Shown piece after piece: positions 1 through 6,647 of a stretch of DNA of 8,354 nt (positions are counted from its first letter, which is position 1; the number at the start of each line of letters is the position of its first letter). Source of the DNA: WHTB01 sp050699035. Its GTDB lineage: Bacteria; Actinomycetota; Actinomycetes; Propionibacteriales; Nocardioidaceae. The DNA is taken from assembly GCA_050699035.1 (NCBI GenBank), contig JBOHDE010000175.1:1-8354 (forward strand). The letters run 5' to 3'. Under the pieces are notes generated by a model that did not search any database, was not told the DNA's origin, and saw only the letters and a program-made list of their open reading frames with translations. The position numbers and the translations under genes are program-made.

Positions 1-1474
1 CCAGCGAGGCGGCGACGGCGAGCAGGTACGAGACGACGATCGGTCGCATCAGCGCCCCGGTGATGCCGTCCACGGCGAGCAGCGGGACGACCGCGAGCAC
101 CGCGATCACGGTGGCGTACATCAGCGGGCCACGCACGGCGAGCGAGGCGCCCTTGACCAGCTGCATCGCCGAGCTGCCGGCCCCACTCTGCTGGCTGAGC
201 CGTCGCCGGATGGCGTCGACGTCGACAACGGCGTCGTCCACGACAACGGCGACGGCCAGCACGAGACCGGCCAGGACCGCCGCATTGAAGGTGGCGTCGC
301 GCAGGTGCAGGACGAGCGCCGCCGCCAACAGCGACAGCGGGATCGCCAGCAGGCAGATCAGGGCCGTCCGCCAGGCGAGGAACACCGCGCCGAGCAGCAC
401 GACAAGGAGCGCCAGCCCGACCAGCAGGGTCAGGCCGATGTTGTCGGTCGCGCTCTCGATGAAGGTGGCCGGCCGGTACACCGAGGTGTCGATCTCGACG
501 CCTGACAGGCCGGGCTTGAGCGCGGTGAGCGCGGCCTCCAGGTCGTGCGTCACCTCGGTGGTGCTCGAACCGGGGAACTTCTCGATCACCAGCATCAGGC
601 TGGGGTCGTCGTTGACCAGCGCGTCGCCGATCAGCGGCTGGTGGTCCTGGATCACGCTGGACACGTCGCCCAGCGTGAGGCGCTCCCCGTCGGTGCCTTC
701 GAGGGTGATCCGGTCCAGGTCCTCCGGGGTACGGATGGGCAGGATGTGCTGGACACCGAGACGCTGGCTGGGCGTGTCGACGAAGCCGCCAGTGCCCGGG
801 GTCGACGCCTCGACGAAGGACAGGGGCGAGACCCAGAGCGCGTTGCCGGTGGTGCGGATGACCTGGTCGAGCGAGATGCCGTGCTCACGGAGCTTGTCCG
901 GGTCGACCTGCACCTGCATCTGGCGCTCTCGCTGACCCCAGATGGCGACGTTTGCGACGCCGGGCACACCCATCAGGCGGGGCTTGATCTTCCACCGGGC
1001 CAGCACCGACATGTCGATCAGCGAGAGCTGCTCCGAGCTGAGCCCGACGATCATCACCCGCCCGGTCGACGACACCGGCTGGAGCATCACCGGGGGCTTC
1101 GACACATTCGGCAGCGCGTGCGACTGGACGAGCCGCTCGCCCACCATCTGCCGGGCCCGGTACAGATCGGTGCCGGGCTCGAAGAACAGCTCGATCGACG
1201 ACAGTCCGGGGACCGACTCGGAGCGGATGTCCTGCAGCCAGGCGACGCCGTTGAGCAGGTCTGCCTCGAGCGGCACCGTGATCAGCTGTTCCACCTCGGT
1301 CGCCGACAGGCCGAGGGCCTCGGTCTGGATCTGGACGTACGGCGGGGAGAACTCGGGAAGGGCGTCGATGCGTGCCGAACGCAGCTGGGTCACGCCGAAG
1401 GCCAGCACGGCGCCGACCATGAGCACGACGAGCAGGCGGAAACGCATGCTCGACCCCACGATCCAGCTCAGCAC
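1..1474 (-). CDS. RND efflux permease, AcrB/CusA-type, N-terminal part (C-terminus off window)
   Basis: Reading the minus strand from a GTG at 1474 gives 491 uninterrupted codons to the window edge. The N-terminus (VLSWIVGSSMRFRLLVVLMV) is the first membrane helix. A long extracytoplasmic porter region follows, with family motifs LPEFSPPYVQIQTEALGLS (residues 39-57) and TVPLEADLLNGVAWL (66-80). Further membrane helices occur around 343-365, 369-390 and 397-416. The helix near 400-420 carries the paired aspartates D413-D414 (VVVDDAVVDVD), matching the proton-relay Asp pair of AcrB-type pumps. RND permeases run about 1000 residues, so roughly half is present. The start fits a GGGG stretch upstream, but in-frame GTG 1504 and ATG 1447 are alternatives. 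The likely role is proton-driven export of drugs, lipids or metals; the substrate cannot be read from sequence. No adaptor or outer-membrane partner is visible. The gene is divergent from the GNAT gene. Confidence 0.9.
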   Translation of the reverse strand, partial: MLSWIVGSSMRFRLLVVLMVGAVLAFGVTQLRSARIDALPEFSPPYVQIQTEALGLSATEVEQLITVPLEADLLNGVAWLQDIRSESVPGLSSIELFFEPGTDLYRARQMVGERLVQSHALPNVSKPPVMLQPVSSTGRVMIVGLSSEQLSLIDMSVLARWKIKPRLMGVPGVANVAIWGQRERQMQVQVDPDKLREHGISLDQVIRTTGNALWVSPLSFVEASTPGTGGFVDTPSQRLGVQHILPIRTPEDLDRITLEGTDGERLTLGDVSSVIQDHQPLIGDALVNDDPSLMLVIEKFPGSSTTEVTHDLEAALTALKPGLSGVEIDTSVYRPATFIESATDNIGLTLLVGLALLVVLLGAVFLAWRTALICLLAIPLSLLAAALVLHLRDATFNAAVLAGLVLAVAVVVDDAVVDVDAIRRRLSQQSGAGSSAMQLVKGASLAVRGPLMYATVIAVLAVVPLLAVDGITGALMRPIVVSYLLAVAASL

Positions 1475-1598
1475 GGCTGGTCGTCCCCACCGCTCGCGCA
1501 GCACGATCTGTATCCGCACATATGCCCCACCCACACGGACCGTGGCGCGGAGTGGCCACGTACCCGTAGTGCACAAGGTGCTCCCGCGGGCACGCCGT

Positions 1599-1624
1599 GT
1601 GAATAGCCCAGAAGGGCCATTCAC
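1599..1624. promoter_or_regulatory. 26-bp inverted repeat, possible operator between divergent genes
   Basis: The sequence GTGAAT-A-GCCC, loop AGAA, GGGC-C-ATTCAC forms two 11-base arms with one mismatch (A1605/C1618). It lies 125 bp upstream of the RND start and 41 bp upstream of the GNAT start. The arm size and spacing suit binding by a dimeric repressor such as a TetR-type protein. No T-run follows on either strand, so an intrinsic terminator is less likely. The regulatory role is inference; no regulator gene is visible in the window. Confidence 0.45.
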
Positions 1625-1652
1625 CGCCCTGCGGGCCCGGCACTTTTCGTCG

Positions 1653-1658
1653 TACGCT
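1653..1658 (+). promoter_or_regulatory. Putative -10 box (TACGCT) of the GNAT gene, leaderless geometry
   Basis: TACGCT fits the actinobacterial TANNNT -10 pattern. It ends six bases before the GTG at 1665, so transcription would begin at or beside the start codon. No Shine-Dalgarno-like purine run precedes the GTG, which agrees with a leaderless transcript. I see no good -35 box. Confidence 0.35.
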
Positions 1659-1664
1659 CACACC

Positions 1665-2510
1665 GTGCTGACCACCACGTCCGGCCTGAGGCTGCTCGGT
1701 CCGGCCGACCTGCCGCAGGTGCAGGACCTGCTTGCCCGCGACCCGGTCACGAACGTGTTCGTCGACCACCGTGTGCGCCTGACCCGGCTGGACCCCCGCT
1801 GGCTGGGCGGTGAGATGTGGGGGTACGTCGAGGACGGGCGGCTGGTCTCGCTGTGCCACGCCGCCGCCAACCTCGTACCCGTGGACGCCACCGACGCGGC
1901 GCTGGACGCGTTCGTCACGCGGGCGCTGGCGAAGGGCCGCACCTGCTCGTCCATCGTCGGACGCGATGCCGCGGTCGAGCGGATCTGGAGCGGCGTCTCC
2001 CGGTACTGGGGGAGCGCCCGGCTGGTCCGCGAGCGGCAGCCGTTCCTCGTCATCGACCACCCGCCGGCGGTGCCGGCCGACCCGCAGGTCCGCCGGGTCC
2101 GCGACGAGGAGTTCGAGATTCTCTACCCGGCCTGCGTGGCGATGTTCAAGGAGGAGGTCGGTATCTCGCCGGAGATCGGCGGCGGACGCGACCTCTACCG
2201 GGCCCGGATCCGGCAGCTGATCGCGAAGGGGCTGGCATTCGCCCGGATCGAGGACGACCGGGTCGTGTTCAAGGCCGAGGTCGGGTCGTCGACACCGGAG
2301 GCGTGCCAGGTGCAGGGGGTCTGGGTGCACCCGGCCCGCCGCGGCGAAGGTCTGTCGGTCGGCGGGATGGCCGCCGCCGTTCAGCTGGCGCTGGCCGACG
2401 TCGCACCGGTCGTCACGCTGTACGTCAACGAGCACAACATCGCGGCCCGCCGGACCTACGACCGGGTCGGCTTCCGCCCGCACTGCACGTTCTCGACCGT
2501 GCTGTTCTGA
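1665..2510 (+). CDS. DUF4081 domain GNAT-family N-acetyltransferase
   Basis: This 281-residue protein has two parts. Residues about 8-115 resemble the DUF4081 N-terminal domain (LLGPADLPQVQDLLARDPVTN). Residues about 140-281 form a GNAT fold. The acetyl-CoA loop is visible as GVWVHPARRGEGLSVGG (218-234), followed by VNEHNIAARRTYDRVGF (254-270) with the usual Asn and Tyr near the C-terminal strands. It should transfer an acetyl group from acetyl-CoA to an amine; the substrate is unknown. Length and domain order match the M. tuberculosis Rv2867c type, which lies next to ispG in that genome; here the RND pump lies on that side. The reading frame stays open far upstream, but homology begins at VLTTTSGLRLLG, and the GTG there sits just behind a -10-like box, so I start at 1665. 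A long palindrome follows the stop by 15 bp. Confidence 0.9.
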   Translation: MLTTTSGLRLLGPADLPQVQDLLARDPVTNVFVDHRVRLTRLDPRWLGGEMWGYVEDGRLVSLCHAAANLVPVDATDAALDAFVTRALAKGRTCSSIVGRDAAVERIWSGVSRYWGSARLVRERQPFLVIDHPPAVPADPQVRRVRDEEFEILYPACVAMFKEEVGISPEIGGGRDLYRARIRQLIAKGLAFARIEDDRVVFKAEVGSSTPEACQVQGVWVHPARRGEGLSVGGMAAAVQLALADVAPVVTLYVNEHNIAARRTYDRVGFRPHCTFSTVLF

Positions 2511-2525
2511 CCCCCCGCTCCCCGC

Positions 2526-2582
2526 TGAGTGTGACGAGTTGGTTGCGACACGCCGGCGTGTCGCGCCAACTCGTCACACTCA
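2526..2582. repeat. 57-bp near-perfect palindrome
   Basis: The outer arms TGAGTGTGACGAGTTGG (2526-2542) and its exact complement (2566-2582) enclose inner arms GCGACACGCC and GGCGTGTCGC (2545-2564) that meet with no spacer. Only TT (2543-2544) opposite G2565 is unpaired, so 27 base pairs can form. It sits between the GNAT stop and the DoxX promoter. It may be a dispersed palindromic repeat, or may act as a terminator or RNA-stabilising hairpin, although no T-run follows. The arms read symmetrically on both strands and do not look like coding sequence. Confidence 0.85.
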
Positions 2583-2616
2583 CCGGGGGTTGGGTCGGCC
2601 TCGGACTGGCGCCGGA

Positions 2617-2622
2617 TACCGT
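2617..2622 (+). promoter_or_regulatory. Putative -10 box (TACCGT) of the DoxX-like gene, leaderless geometry
   Basis: TACCGT matches TANNNT and ends six bases before the ATG at 2629, the same spacing as upstream of the GNAT gene. No ribosome binding site lies between, so a leaderless mRNA is the simplest reading. No clear -35 box is seen. Confidence 0.4.
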
Positions 2623-2628
2623 ACGGCG

Positions 2629-3000
2629 ATGGCCTCGACCGGCAAGGACACCCTGGCGCTCGCGGCGCTGTTCGCCACCTCGGGCGTGCTGCACTTCACG
2701 CGGCCGCGGACGTACGAGCGGATCGTGCCGCACCGGCTGCCGCGCAAGCGCGCCCTGGTGTACGTGTCGGGCGCGGCCGAGCTGGTCTGCGCCGCGGGCC
2801 TGCTGCACCCGCGTACGCGCCGGGCGGCCGGGCTCACCAGCGCCGCCCTGCTCGTCGTGGTCTTCCCGGCCAACGTGCAGATGGCCGTCGACGCTCGACG
2901 CAGTCCCTCCACGGCCTACCAGGTCGGCACACTCGTCCGACTCCCGCTGCAGTGGCCGATGATCCGCGCCGCGTGGAAGGCGGCCCGGACCAGGCCGTGA
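2629..3000 (+). CDS. Small DoxX-like membrane protein
   Basis: This is a 123-residue protein with three or four hydrophobic segments: about 7-22, 42-60, 66-85 and a weaker one near 100-116. The signature GVLHFTRPRTYERIVPHRLP (19-38), then YVSGAAELVCAAGLLHPRTR (45-64) and VVFPANVQMAVDA (77-89), is typical of short DoxX-like proteins of actinobacteria. These are integral cytoplasmic-membrane proteins; the family has been linked to redox and oxidative stress functions, but the role of this one is unknown. I chose ATG 2629 over the in-frame upstream GTG at 2539 because the upstream reading crosses the palindrome, lacks family similarity, and a -10-like box sits right before 2629. The M15 gene starts 19 bp after its stop. 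Confidence 0.82.
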   Translation: MASTGKDTLALAALFATSGVLHFTRPRTYERIVPHRLPRKRALVYVSGAAELVCAAGLLHPRTRRAAGLTSAALLVVVFPANVQMAVDARRSPSTAYQVGTLVRLPLQWPMIRAAWKAARTRP

Positions 3001-3019
3001 CGCGTGCCATCCTGGGTGG

Positions 3020-3928
3020 GTGGTCCTGAGGTCGTTCGCCGTCGCGCTCGGTGCGCTCGCGTTGACGGCCTGCGGCGTGTCAGTGCCGCTCAGCGGGCCA
3101 GATCCCACACCGACCGCGACGCCGTCCCCCACCACGGCCGAGCCGACCACGAAGTCGCCGAGCACGACACCGACCGCCACGACACCGCCGAGCACCAAGC
3201 CGGCACGTCCGCCCGGTCCCACGCTCGACGACTGGGAGATCGGGGCCAGCCCGCTGCCGCTACGGCCGGACGGCTTCGGCCAGGTGCAGGACACTCCGCG
3301 CGAGTTGCGCGACCGGCGGCTGCCCACCACCGACCTGCTGCCGCCGCCGCGCGGCGCGCGGTTCGAGTCCACGACACAGCAGGTGTCGTCGGACATCCGG
3401 CGGCGGATGGGGGAGAGCTGGTCGCCGGACTGCCCGGTGGGCCTGGACGACCTGCGCTACGTCACGGTCAGCTTCTGGGGGTTCGACGGGTTGCGGCACA
3501 CCGGCGAGCTGGTGGTCAACGCCCGGGTCGTCGCCGATGTGGTCGGCGTCTTCGAGCGGTTGTACGACGCGCGCTACCCGATCGAGGAGATGCGGCTCGT
3601 CACGACCGCCGACCTCGACGCACCGCCCACCGGCGACGGCAACAACACCGCGGCGCTGGTGTGCCGGGCCGCCCGCGGCCAGACGTCGTGGTCGGCGCAC
3701 GCGTACGGCCTGGCGATCGATATCAACCCGTTCGTCAACCCGTACAGCAAGGGCGACCTGGTGCTGCCCGAGCTGGCCGGCGCGTACCTCGACCGCGGTT
3801 GGCAACGCGCGGGGATGGTCAGGCGGGGCGACGTCGTGGTCGACGCGTTCGAGGCGATCGGCTGGACCTGGGGTGGGGAATGGCGGTCGCTGAAGGACCG
3901 GATGCACTTCTCGGCCACCGGGCGATAA
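3020..3928 (+). CDS. M15-family zinc metallopeptidase, predicted lipoprotein
   Basis: This 302-residue protein is probably a cell-wall peptidase that cuts D,D or L,D peptide bonds in peptidoglycan. Residues 1-18 form a lipoprotein signal with lipobox LTAC, so Cys18 would be lipidated and the protein anchored outside the membrane. A Thr/Pro/Ser-rich linker spans about 25-67. The catalytic domain carries SAHAYGLAIDINPF (225-238), the SxHxxGxAxD zinc motif with H227 and D234. It also carries WGGEWRSLKDRMHF (284-297), giving D293 as likely catalytic acid and H296 as third zinc ligand. All key residues are present, so it should be active. GTG 3020 gives a textbook signal peptide. No strong ribosome binding site precedes it; it may be read from the DoxX transcript or from its own leaderless start. 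VanY-like carboxypeptidase and CwlK-like endopeptidase are both possible. Confidence 0.88.
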   Translation: MVLRSFAVALGALALTACGVSVPLSGPDPTPTATPSPTTAEPTTKSPSTTPTATTPPSTKPARPPGPTLDDWEIGASPLPLRPDGFGQVQDTPRELRDRRLPTTDLLPPPRGARFESTTQQVSSDIRRRMGESWSPDCPVGLDDLRYVTVSFWGFDGLRHTGELVVNARVVADVVGVFERLYDARYPIEEMRLVTTADLDAPPTGDGNNTAALVCRAARGQTSWSAHAYGLAIDINPFVNPYSKGDLVLPELAGAYLDRGWQRAGMVRRGDVVVDAFEAIGWTWGGEWRSLKDRMHFSATGR

Positions 3929-3957
3929 CTGGGGTGAGCGCGCGGGCACGCGCCCGA

Positions 3958-3963
3958 TATCCT
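3958..3963 (+). promoter_or_regulatory. Putative proS -10 box (TATCCT)
   Basis: TATCCT is a good match to the actinobacterial -10 consensus and lies 50 bp before the proS start. A transcript starting near 3970 would have a leader of about 44 nt, enough for the GGAG ribosome binding site at 4005-4008. The -35 region is weak. The leader shows no T-box or riboswitch fold that I can see. Confidence 0.4.
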
Positions 3964-4013
3964 CGCCGAGTCAACCCACCGTCTCGCACCACTGCCGTAC
4001 CCCTGGAGCTCTC

Positions 4014-5780
4014 GTGACCTTGCGGATGTCGACGCTGTTCCTGCGCACCCTGCGCGAGGACCCGGTGGACGCTGAGGTCCCGAGCCACCGGCTGCTCGTC
4101 CGCGCCGGCTACGTCCGGCGGGCCGCGCCCGGCATCTACTCCTGGCTGCCGCTCGGCTATCGGGTCTACCGCAACGTCGAGGCCATCGTCCGGGAGGAGA
4201 TGGACGCGATCGGCGCACAGGAGGTGCACTTCCCGGCGCTGCTGCCCCGTGAGCCCTACGAGGCGACCAACCGTTGGACGGAGTACGGCGACAGCGTGTT
4301 CCGGCTGAAGGACCGCAAGGGCGCCGACTACCTCCTCGGCCCGACGCACGAGGAGATGTTCACGCTGCTGGTCAAGGACCTGTACTCCTCGTACAAGGAC
4401 CTGCCACTGTCCATCTACCAGATCCAGACCAAGTACCGCGACGAGCCGCGGCCGCGGGCCGGCATCCTGCGCGGCCGCGAGTTCGTGATGAAGGACTCGT
4501 ACTCGTTCGACGTCACCGACGAGGACTTCAAGGCGTCGTACGACGCGCATCGTGCCGCCTATATCAAGATGTTCGACCGGTTCGGGCTCGACTACGTGAT
4601 CGTCGCGGCGATGTCCGGTGCGATGGGTGGCTCGGCGTCCGAGGAGTTCCTCGCCATCGCCGAGAACGGCGAGGACACCTACGTACGCTGCACGTCGTGC
4701 GACTACGCCGCCAACGTCGAGGCGGTGCGCGTGCCGGCGCCGGCCGTGCAGGCGTACGACGATGCGCCGGCCGCGCATGCCGAGAACACCCCGGATACCC
4801 CGACCATCGAGACGCTGGTCGACCACCTCAACGACAAGTTCCCGCGCGCGGACCGCGTGTGGACCGCGGCCGACACACTGAAGAACGTCGTGGTGACCGT
4901 GGTGCATCCCGACGGCACGCGCGAGCCGGTCGCGATCGGTGTACCTGGTGACCGCGAGGTCGACGAGAAGCGGCTCGGAGCCCAGCTCGAGCCGGCCGAG
5001 GTGCAGCCGTTCACCGAGGCCGACTTCGCCGCCAACCCGGCGCTGAAGAAGGGCTACATCGGCCCGAGCGTGCTGGGGGAGAAGCGGGAGAGCGGCATCC
5101 GCTACCTGCTCGACCCGCGCATCGTCGAGGGCACCCGCTGGGTGACCGGCGCCGACGTCGACGGCAGCCACGTGCTCGACCTGGTGGCCGGTCGCGACTT
5201 CACCGGCGACGGCACCATCGAGGCCGCCGAGGTACGTGACGGCGACGCCTGCCCCAACTGCGGTAGCCCGCTGGAGTCGGCGCGGGGCATCGAGATGGGC
5301 CACATCTTCCAGCTCGGCCGCCTGTACTCCGAGGCGCTCGACCTCAGAGTGCTCGACCAGAACGGCAAGCTGGTCACCGTGACGATGGGGTCGTACGGCG
5401 TCGGCGTCTCCCGGGCGGTGGCGGCGATCGTCGAGAACTCGCACGACGAGCTCGGCATCATCTGGCCGCGCGAGGTGTCGCCGGCCGACGTCCACCTGGT
5501 CGCGACCGGCAAGGATGCCGACGTATTCGAGACCGCCGAGCGGCTCACGGCCGAGCTCGAGGCGGCCGGCGTCTCCGTGCTGTTCGACGACCGGCAGAAG
5601 GTGTCTCCCGGGGTGAAGTTCAAGGACGCCGAGCTGATCGGGGTGCCGACGATCGTGGTGGTGGGGAAGGGGCTCGCCGACGGCCAGGTCGAGGTCAAGG
5701 ACCGGGCCACCGGCAACCGCGAAGACGTCGCCCTTGATGCAGTCGTGGCGCACGTCGCCGGGGTCGTCCGTGGCGGTTGA
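4014..5780 (+). CDS. proS: Prolyl-tRNA synthetase (bacterial type with editing insertion)
   Basis: This 588-residue class II synthetase charges tRNA-Pro with proline in the cytoplasm. The N-terminus MSTLFLRTLREDPVDAEVPS is typical of bacterial ProRS. The proline-binding TxE loop is GPTHEE (109-114). Motif 2 lies at 140-166 (YRDEPRPRAGILRGREF, then KDSYSFD). Motif 3 is GSYGVGVSRAVAAIVE (459-474) with ATP-binding R467. Residues about 235-395 form the YbaK-like insertion that clears mischarged alanyl-tRNA-Pro. Two CxxC pairs, C226/C229 and C413/C416, flank this insertion and could bind a metal. The C-terminal anticodon-binding domain spans about 490-588. GTG 4014 is preceded by GGAG five bases upstream; an in-frame ATG at 4026 is the alternative. 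The 3' end overlaps the HAD gene by 11 bp, suggesting one transcript. Confidence 0.97.
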   Translation: MTLRMSTLFLRTLREDPVDAEVPSHRLLVRAGYVRRAAPGIYSWLPLGYRVYRNVEAIVREEMDAIGAQEVHFPALLPREPYEATNRWTEYGDSVFRLKDRKGADYLLGPTHEEMFTLLVKDLYSSYKDLPLSIYQIQTKYRDEPRPRAGILRGREFVMKDSYSFDVTDEDFKASYDAHRAAYIKMFDRFGLDYVIVAAMSGAMGGSASEEFLAIAENGEDTYVRCTSCDYAANVEAVRVPAPAVQAYDDAPAAHAENTPDTPTIETLVDHLNDKFPRADRVWTAADTLKNVVVTVVHPDGTREPVAIGVPGDREVDEKRLGAQLEPAEVQPFTEADFAANPALKKGYIGPSVLGEKRESGIRYLLDPRIVEGTRWVTGADVDGSHVLDLVAGRDFTGDGTIEAAEVRDGDACPNCGSPLESARGIEMGHIFQLGRLYSEALDLRVLDQNGKLVTVTMGSYGVGVSRAVAAIVENSHDELGIIWPREVSPADVHLVATGKDADVFETAERLTAELEAAGVSVLFDDRQKVSPGVKFKDAELIGVPTIVVVGKGLADGQVEVKDRATGNREDVALDAVVAHVAGVVRGG

Positions 5781-6462
5781 CGCGGTCATCTTCGACTGGG
5801 CCGGCACGCTCACCCCGTGGAAGACGATCGACTTCCACGCGGAGTCGGTCGCGTTGGCGGAGGCTGCGGTGGGCGCGGGCGTCGGTGCGTCGGCGGCTCT
5901 GCTCGCGGCCGCCGACGAGGTCTGGGCGTGGGCGCGCGACGATCACCGCAGCGCGACACTGGCCGAGATCTTCGCAGTGGCCGGGCTGACCATGGACGAG
6001 TCGCGGCTGCAGGCGTACCGGGAGTTCTGGGAGCCGGGCACCCTGACCGACCCCGACGCCGGCCCGTTGTTCCGCTCCCTGCGGGGAGAGGGCATCAAGG
6101 TCGGCGTGCTCTCCAACACGGTGTGGCCACGGGCGTGGCACGAGGAGATCTTCGCCCGCGACGGCGTGCTCGACCTGGTGGACGGCGCCGTCTACTCCAG
6201 CGAGATCGCGTGGACCAAGCCCCATCCGGAGGCGTTCGGCGCCGCGATGAGAGCGGTCGGGGTGGACGACCCGGCGCATTGCGTGTTCGTCGGCGACCGG
6301 CTGTTCGACGACATCTACGGCGCGCACGGTGCCGGCATGAGGGCCGTGCATGTGCCCCACAGCGTCGTACCCGCGAGCCAGCACGGACACACCGACGGCG
6401 AGCCCGACGCGGTGATCCAGCGGCTCGCCGACCTGCCTGCCGCCATCGCCCCCTGGCGCTGA
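5770..6462 (+). CDS. HAD-superfamily hydrolase lacking the usual second motif I aspartate
   Basis: This 230-residue HAD-like protein shows motif I FDWAGTLTPW (8-17) with nucleophile D9, motif II VLSNT (113-117) with S115, motif III K150 in WTKPHPEAFG, and motif IV FVGDRLFDD (173-181). The residue two after the nucleophile is Ala11 instead of the Asp that normally acts as general acid/base in HAD phosphatases. DWAGT is also seen in phosphonoacetaldehyde hydrolases, and DW(G/A)GTL forms are my recollection of a group of actinobacterial HAD proteins. The substrate is unknown. Residues about 18-95 form a helical cap. I prefer GTG 5770, which gives MAVDAVIFDW directly before motif I with GGGG upstream; ATG 5737 in frame is an alternative. 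The start overlaps the proS end, so expression is probably coupled to it. Palindromic repeats begin 15 bp after the stop. Confidence 0.85.
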   Translation: MAVDAVIFDWAGTLTPWKTIDFHAESVALAEAAVGAGVGASAALLAAADEVWAWARDDHRSATLAEIFAVAGLTMDESRLQAYREFWEPGTLTDPDAGPLFRSLRGEGIKVGVLSNTVWPRAWHEEIFARDGVLDLVDGAVYSSEIAWTKPHPEAFGAAMRAVGVDDPAHCVFVGDRLFDDIYGAHGAGMRAVHVPHSVVPASQHGHTDGEPDAVIQRLADLPAAIAPWR

Positions 6463-6476
6463 CCCGCACCTGCACT

Positions 6477-6596
6477 CCCACCTTTTCGCGCCGAGGTTGC
6501 GCGTATGCCGGGCCTCCTTCGGACCGAGGTTGCACTTATGTCCGCGCCTGCTGTCGAGAACCGACATTCGTGCAACCTCGACGCGAAGGGGGTGGG
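6477..6596. repeat. Palindromic element A, composite, with a duplicated left arm
   Basis: CCCACC plus TTCGCGCCGAGGTTGC (6477-6500) pairs with GCAACCTCGACGCGAA plus GGTGGG (6572-6596), with one mismatch and a small internal loop. Inside lies a second left-arm copy, CCGAGGTTGCACTTATGTC (6524-6542), offset by 33 bp, which pairs equally well with GACATTCGTGCAACCTC (6563-6579). One right arm therefore has two possible partners. It shares its arms with element B. No reading frame here resembles a known protein. Confidence 0.8.
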
Positions 6597-6647
6597 TTCA
6601 CCTCGTCAGACGACGACCCGGACCGATCTCGGCGTGCCTGGGCGACT

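Noticed and set aside
1500..1598. Promoter of the RND gene
   Set aside because: I looked for -35/-10 pairs on the minus strand and found only poor matches at poor spacing, so none is listed.
60..1606. Plus-strand open frames opposite the RND gene
   Set aside because: They are low-complexity Ser/Arg/Thr or Asp/His/Arg translations, while the minus-strand reading gives a clear RND permease with membrane helices and the DD pair.
885..2483. Long open frame on the minus strand (532 codons)
   Set aside because: It runs antisense through the GNAT gene and out of frame over the RND gene. It is rich in Arg, Asp, Val and Pro with no family motifs, the usual by-product of high-GC third positions.
3934..3957. 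Terminator hairpin after the M15 gene
   Set aside because: Only a short CGGGC-ACGC-GCCCG stem can form and no T-run follows. It also abuts the likely proS -10 box.
3964..4013. T-box or riboswitch in the proS leader
   Set aside because: The likely leader is about 44 nt, too short, with no T-box core or specifier stem.
3819..5813. 664-codon open frame antisense to proS
   Set aside because: It is the mirror of proS; the translation is Val/Asp/Arg/His-rich with no recognisable domain, whereas the plus strand has all ProRS motifs.
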